Below are positions 6,515-9,605 of a stretch of 9,605 nucleotides of DNA, piece by piece; position 1 is the first letter of the stretch, and each line of letters starts with the position of its first letter. Made by a program: the position numbers and the translations under genes. The DNA is from an uncultured Verrucomicrobiales bacterium (lineage in GTDB: Bacteria; Verrucomicrobiota; Verrucomicrobiia; Verrucomicrobiales; Akkermansiaceae): contig CALFDI010000275.1 in the NCBI GenBank assembly GCA_937952875.1, forward strand, positions 1 to 9,605, given 5' to 3'. The notes under the pieces were generated by a model. It saw only the letters and a list, made by a program, of their open reading frames with translations. It was not told the origin of the DNA and did not search any database.

Positions 6515-8074
6515 TTATCTAAAGAAATCTAGGTTAGCACTACCTCCGAATGGATCTTCGAATCGACCAAGATTCGGGAAAATAGTTCTCATTTCAGAGC
6601 TGTTAGGAGACACGTCGAACCAGTTCGCTATAACTGCACAATATTGATCGACTGATGTTGTCGGAATGAGGCGGCCGCGACTTCCTCGTGGGACATCGTC
6701 AGCAGTTCCAACGCCGAGTTCAGGGAATGTGCCATAGAGTTGACCACCTTGAACAGCACCTCCAAAAATGAAAGAGTGAGAGCCCCATGCATGATCGGTG
6801 CCGGCGGTGCTCGGATCTTCGCTATTAGGTGTCCAAGTGCGATTGAAATCAGATGCTTGGAATGTCGTGACCTGATCGTAAGAAAAGTCTGGGTCGAGAT
6901 CGGCTAGAGTTTTCATAGCCTGGTTGAAGGCTCCAACTGCATTGTCAACATCTGCGAGAATGCTCCCGAGATCAGCATTGATGTCCTGGTGGTTATCGAA
7001 GCCTCCACGATCAACGAAGAAGATTTGACGTCTGTTTGCCAGGCAATCCCGGCCTGCTATCATGCGAGCCACGGACTTTAGCTCCCGCCCAAATCCGGAG
7101 TCAGCATTGAAATCGACATCAAATATTTGATCGAGATCGAGGCCTATATCAGTCGCAGCGTTTGTCGCGGAATTAATGATTTCCTCATTTTCTCTAGCCC
7201 GTCTCACAATGGCACTGTAGCCATCTTCTAGTAGGTGTGCGTGACTGTAATTAATGATTCTCTCAAGTGCTTGGAGTCGTTGCCCTGTGCTGTTTGTCCG
7301 GTAGGAGCCATCAGCGTTCAAGGCGGATTGGTAGTTCGAGCCGAAGCTGGCTAAGCTAATTGCGCCAGATGACGTCACAGTATACTGAGTATTCGTGCTA
7401 CTGCCATTCATGAACTGATTGTTGCCAGCTGCAGTAATCAGCATGGATGTCTGACTGTCTGGATTCCATGTTGAATGGTAGAGATCAGCGACGCGTGCGC
7501 CCCAGCCAGATGTATAAGCCGCATCCGCGATAGATGACATCCATTCGGTGACTTGGTCCGAATGGGAAAAGAGCTGACGAGGTAGGCCGACATTGCTGTA
7601 ATTTTCCCGATTCGTTGGATGCGCTAGTGTTCCGACATTGGTGATAAATGCCGCCTCATCAGAGTTAAACATGTTCGCTAAATTCGGCAGTGATGGATGA
7701 AGTCCGAATGGCTCTGACTCACTTGCAGGTAGCTGTAGTGGGATGGTGAGGTTTTCTCCAGATGGATTGATATCTGAATCAGTTACACCATTTCTAACCG
7801 CGACGACATTTCGATCTGTTAGGTATTTTTCAGCTTGAGAATTCCCGTTCACAGGTATCAAGACATTGCTCATATCGCAGCCTCCTCTTAGAAAGATGCA
7901 AACGATGGCTTTGTAATCATTCCCGATAACATCTACACCATTTAAGGATGATGCAGCTGCTGAATTCATGAGCTGCAGCTGCGCGACAGTATTAATAAGA
8001 GAGCCATATCCCATGGTGCCACATGCACCACTAGCGATGAATTTCCTGCGAGACAGTTTGGATAAATCAGACAT
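6515..8074 (-). CDS. DUF1501 family protein, Tat-exported
   Basis: This 519-residue protein has a twin-arginine signal (LSRRKFIASG, Arg9-Arg10) followed by a weakly hydrophobic stretch to about residue 42, so it is probably exported folded by the Tat system. Family blocks are AIVCIFLRGGCDMSNVLIPV (~56-75), corresponding to the common 'FLRGGaDgLN' block. Further on are IFFVDRGGFDNHQD ('GGwDtH' block), FQASDFNRTWTPN ('SdFGRT..N' block), and DHAWGSHSFIFGG with GGQLYGTFPEL ('DHw..f.v.gGgv.gG..yG'). The family is related in fold to the alkaline phosphatase/sulfatase superfamily, but no enzymatic role is firmly established. Residue 66 is Cys where Ala is common in my recollection of the family. It starts 9 bp after the DUF1800 stop and is followed 4 bp later by the pseudopilin-like gene, so the three form a tight operon. 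Confidence 0.92.
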   Translation of the reverse strand: MSDLSKLSRRKFIASGACGTMGYGSLINTVAQLQLMNSAAASSLNGVDVIGNDYKAIVCIFLRGGCDMSNVLIPVNGNSQAEKYLTDRNVVAVRNGVTDSDINPSGENLTIPLQLPASESEPFGLHPSLPNLANMFNSDEAAFITNVGTLAHPTNRENYSNVGLPRQLFSHSDQVTEWMSSIADAAYTSGWGARVADLYHSTWNPDSQTSMLITAAGNNQFMNGSSTNTQYTVTSSGAISLASFGSNYQSALNADGSYRTNSTGQRLQALERIINYSHAHLLEDGYSAIVRRARENEEIINSATNAATDIGLDLDQIFDVDFNADSGFGRELKSVARMIAGRDCLANRRQIFFVDRGGFDNHQDINADLGSILADVDNAVGAFNQAMKTLADLDPDFSYDQVTTFQASDFNRTWTPNSEDPSTAGTDHAWGSHSFIFGGAVQGGQLYGTFPELGVGTADDVPRGSRGRLIPTTSVDQYCAVIANWFDVSPNSSEMRTIFPNLGRFEDPFGGSANLDFFR

Positions 8075-8083
8075 GTTAAGAGG

Positions 8084-9605
8084 TTATTTTTTAATCTGAA
8101 ATTCAGGAGAAATGGTGATGAGATAGATGGCGTCTCCTAATTTGCTAATACGATCATTTTCATCATTTGTCCCATTGTAAGGGTCAGAATGAGCAGCTAA
8201 TGCATCGATAATGAGTTCGCGTGGATTCTTGAGTAAATCATTTCCTGGAGCATGCTGTGGATCTTCGTCATCGCTCGGGTCGTATGGGTAACGACGTTTG
8301 AGATAGCCGAGCGTGAGGCGCTTATCTAGGGCGTCTACGAGAGCTTCGTCAGCGAGGGATTCACTTGTTCTCGTGCTGGTCGGAGTGGGTGGGGTAGAAG
8401 GATAGAGTTCTTCAGCTAGAGTGATTCTATCGAGTCTCACGCGAGTGATGGAGTCCGTGCTATTATCATCGATTGCTACTCCAAGAGCGAGTCGTTGATC
8501 GTTTCTTCCTACTAAGTAATCGGTATTATTTCCTATGCTTGATCGTGAGATGCCTTGATAGAAATTGATATTTCGGATCACATCCTGTTCATTCGCTAAC
8601 TCTAACTCAGGGGCGACTAGTCCAGCGCTTGCGATTCTTCCTGCAGGAGCGTAGTCAGGGAGATACCAGTTGAATACGGTTTCTTGATTCATCGGGTTCA
8701 TCTGCAGGCCAGAGCTGCCTGATGAGAAAGCGTTACGCACGAGGAAGTGCATATTTTTGCTTTGTGTGTCGAGCTGACTCTGGGGGATCCCATAGTTTTG
8801 TATGAGTAGATCGGGATTTGATAAGTCGCCGGGCGCTTCATCAAATATGGTTGAGCCTTGAGGGGCACTGAGAGGCATATACGAGAATGCTCGTAAAGAT
8901 CTAAGTGTTTGAGCGTATCCCTCGAGTGGGGATTTTTTCATTCCAAATGTGGTGTTGCTGAGGTCAACCACACGAGCCTCTGAATCTAATAAGATCGCTT
9001 TAATCGTTTCACCGAGATGACCTTCGCTTTCTTTAAAGACGAGCGAGACACGGTGAAGATAATCGGAAGATGGGTTAGATGTGGTGAAGCGCTGGATGAG
9101 GCGTCTACAGATAAAGGCTGGAGTGCTACGATGGCTGTTCTCCATATCAAAGTCAGGTATGCCATCACCAGGTGATCCAGCGAGCCAATCAAGAGCATCA
9201 TTTATATCCGCTATTCCACGTTCGCTAGGGTCTTCGATCCCCGTGTTATCGATGGTGGTGCCAGCGAATGTTTTGACTCCGAGATCATGAAAGTCTCCGA
9301 ACATTTTCATTGGGTAACTGTATCTCAGATCACGAAGCCCTGCCGCATTCTGCGAGGTGTCAAAAGAGTCGTTGTTACGTATTTCAGAGAATTCAAGACC
9401 TCCCCAGGAGTTGTCTTTTTCGTTACGCTTCCCAAAGCTTTGGCCAGTGAGGATTCTGGCAAACTCCCGAATATCGTCATTTGTATAAGTAGCGATTGGA
9501 AGACCTTCTGATGAGAGTCTCGGGCTGCCATCTGCCCAGATTTCTTGTAGGCCTATTGAGAAAAGCTGCATGTTCTCTCGAGCCAGATTTTCATCCGGGA
9601 AGATA
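8084..9605 (-). CDS. DUF1800 family protein, C-terminal part (5' end beyond right edge)
   Basis: The reading frame is open through the right edge. Upstream of ATG 9571 it still encodes FPDENLARENMQLFSIGL, the conserved DUF1800 block usually seen as 'P.ENfARElmELFtlG', so the ATG at 9571 is internal and the true start is outside the window. About 507 codons are visible. Further family blocks are YTNDDIREFARILTG ('Yt..DV.e.ArvlTGw'), the FHDLGVKTFAG block, FICRRLIQRFTTSNPS with AILLDSEAR, and the terminal YLITISPEFQIKK ('..YLv..SPEFqiq'). DUF1800 proteins are commonly exported and paired with DUF1501 proteins in Planctomycetes and Verrucomicrobia, but their biochemical role is not established. 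It is the first visible gene of the operon. The middle (~residues 340-430 from Met 9571) is rich in Asp, Asn, Ser and Thr and less like the family core. Confidence 0.9.
   Translation of the reverse strand, partial: IFPDENLARENMQLFSIGLQEIWADGSPRLSSEGLPIATYTNDDIREFARILTGQSFGKRNEKDNSWGGLEFSEIRNNDSFDTSQNAAGLRDLRYSYPMKMFGDFHDLGVKTFAGTTIDNTGIEDPSERGIADINDALDWLAGSPGDGIPDFDMENSHRSTPAFICRRLIQRFTTSNPSSDYLHRVSLVFKESEGHLGETIKAILLDSEARVVDLSNTTFGMKKSPLEGYAQTLRSLRAFSYMPLSAPQGSTIFDEAPGDLSNPDLLIQNYGIPQSQLDTQSKNMHFLVRNAFSSGSSGLQMNPMNQETVFNWYLPDYAPAGRIASAGLVAPELELANEQDVIRNINFYQGISRSSIGNNTDYLVGRNDQRLALGVAIDDNSTDSITRVRLDRITLAEELYPSTPPTPTSTRTSESLADEALVDALDKRLTLGYLKRRYPYDPSDDEDPQHAPGNDLLKNPRELIIDALAAHSDPYNGTNDENDRISKLGDAIYLITISPEFQIKK

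Noticed and set aside
7948..7986. Repeated GCAGCTGC palindromes
   Set aside because: They encode the Ala/Ser/Gln-rich end of the Tat signal region of the DUF1501 protein and are explained by codon repetition.

Overview
The window looks like chromosomal DNA from a member of the Verrucomicrobiota, probably near Opitutae/Puniceicoccales. The evidence is a DUF1800-DUF1501 gene pair with a Tat signal, typical of Planctomycetes/Verrucomicrobia, together with moderate GC, weak Shine-Dalgarno signals and the style of the housekeeping proteins. This is an inference from protein families; no rRNA or tRNA gene is present. There are no insertion sequences, CRISPR arrays or phage genes. The region reads as an ordinary, densely packed chromosome segment.

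Left part (1-3729), all on the minus strand. Read in the direction of transcription, it holds an inositol-monophosphatase-family phosphatase, ispF (MEP isoprenoid pathway), and two tandem paralogous glycine-zipper lipoproteins. A strong intrinsic terminator follows. After a 271-bp AT-rich gap come a long-chain trans-polyprenyl diphosphate synthase and, 15 bp further on, the start of an exported glucose/sorbosone-dehydrogenase-like beta-propeller protein that runs off the left edge. Two isoprenoid steps therefore lie close together: ispF in precursor synthesis and the prenyl synthase in chain elongation, probably for the quinone side chain. Envelope lipoprotein genes sit between them.

Centre (about 3730-5915), plus strand. 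trpE and trpG are adjacent, 5 bp apart, and encode the two subunits of anthranilate synthase, the first step of tryptophan synthesis. trpE is divergent from the phosphatase across an 87-bp gap carrying an 11-bp imperfect inverted repeat.

Right part (5935-9605), minus strand. This is a three-gene operon in the order DUF1800 protein (5' end outside the window), Tat-exported DUF1501 protein, then a small membrane-anchored protein with a pseudopilin (GspG)-like C-terminus. Its biochemical function is not established. It is the least understood part of the window and, with the lipoprotein pair, the most worth a second look. I did not see convincing evidence of a wholly new defence or mobile system.
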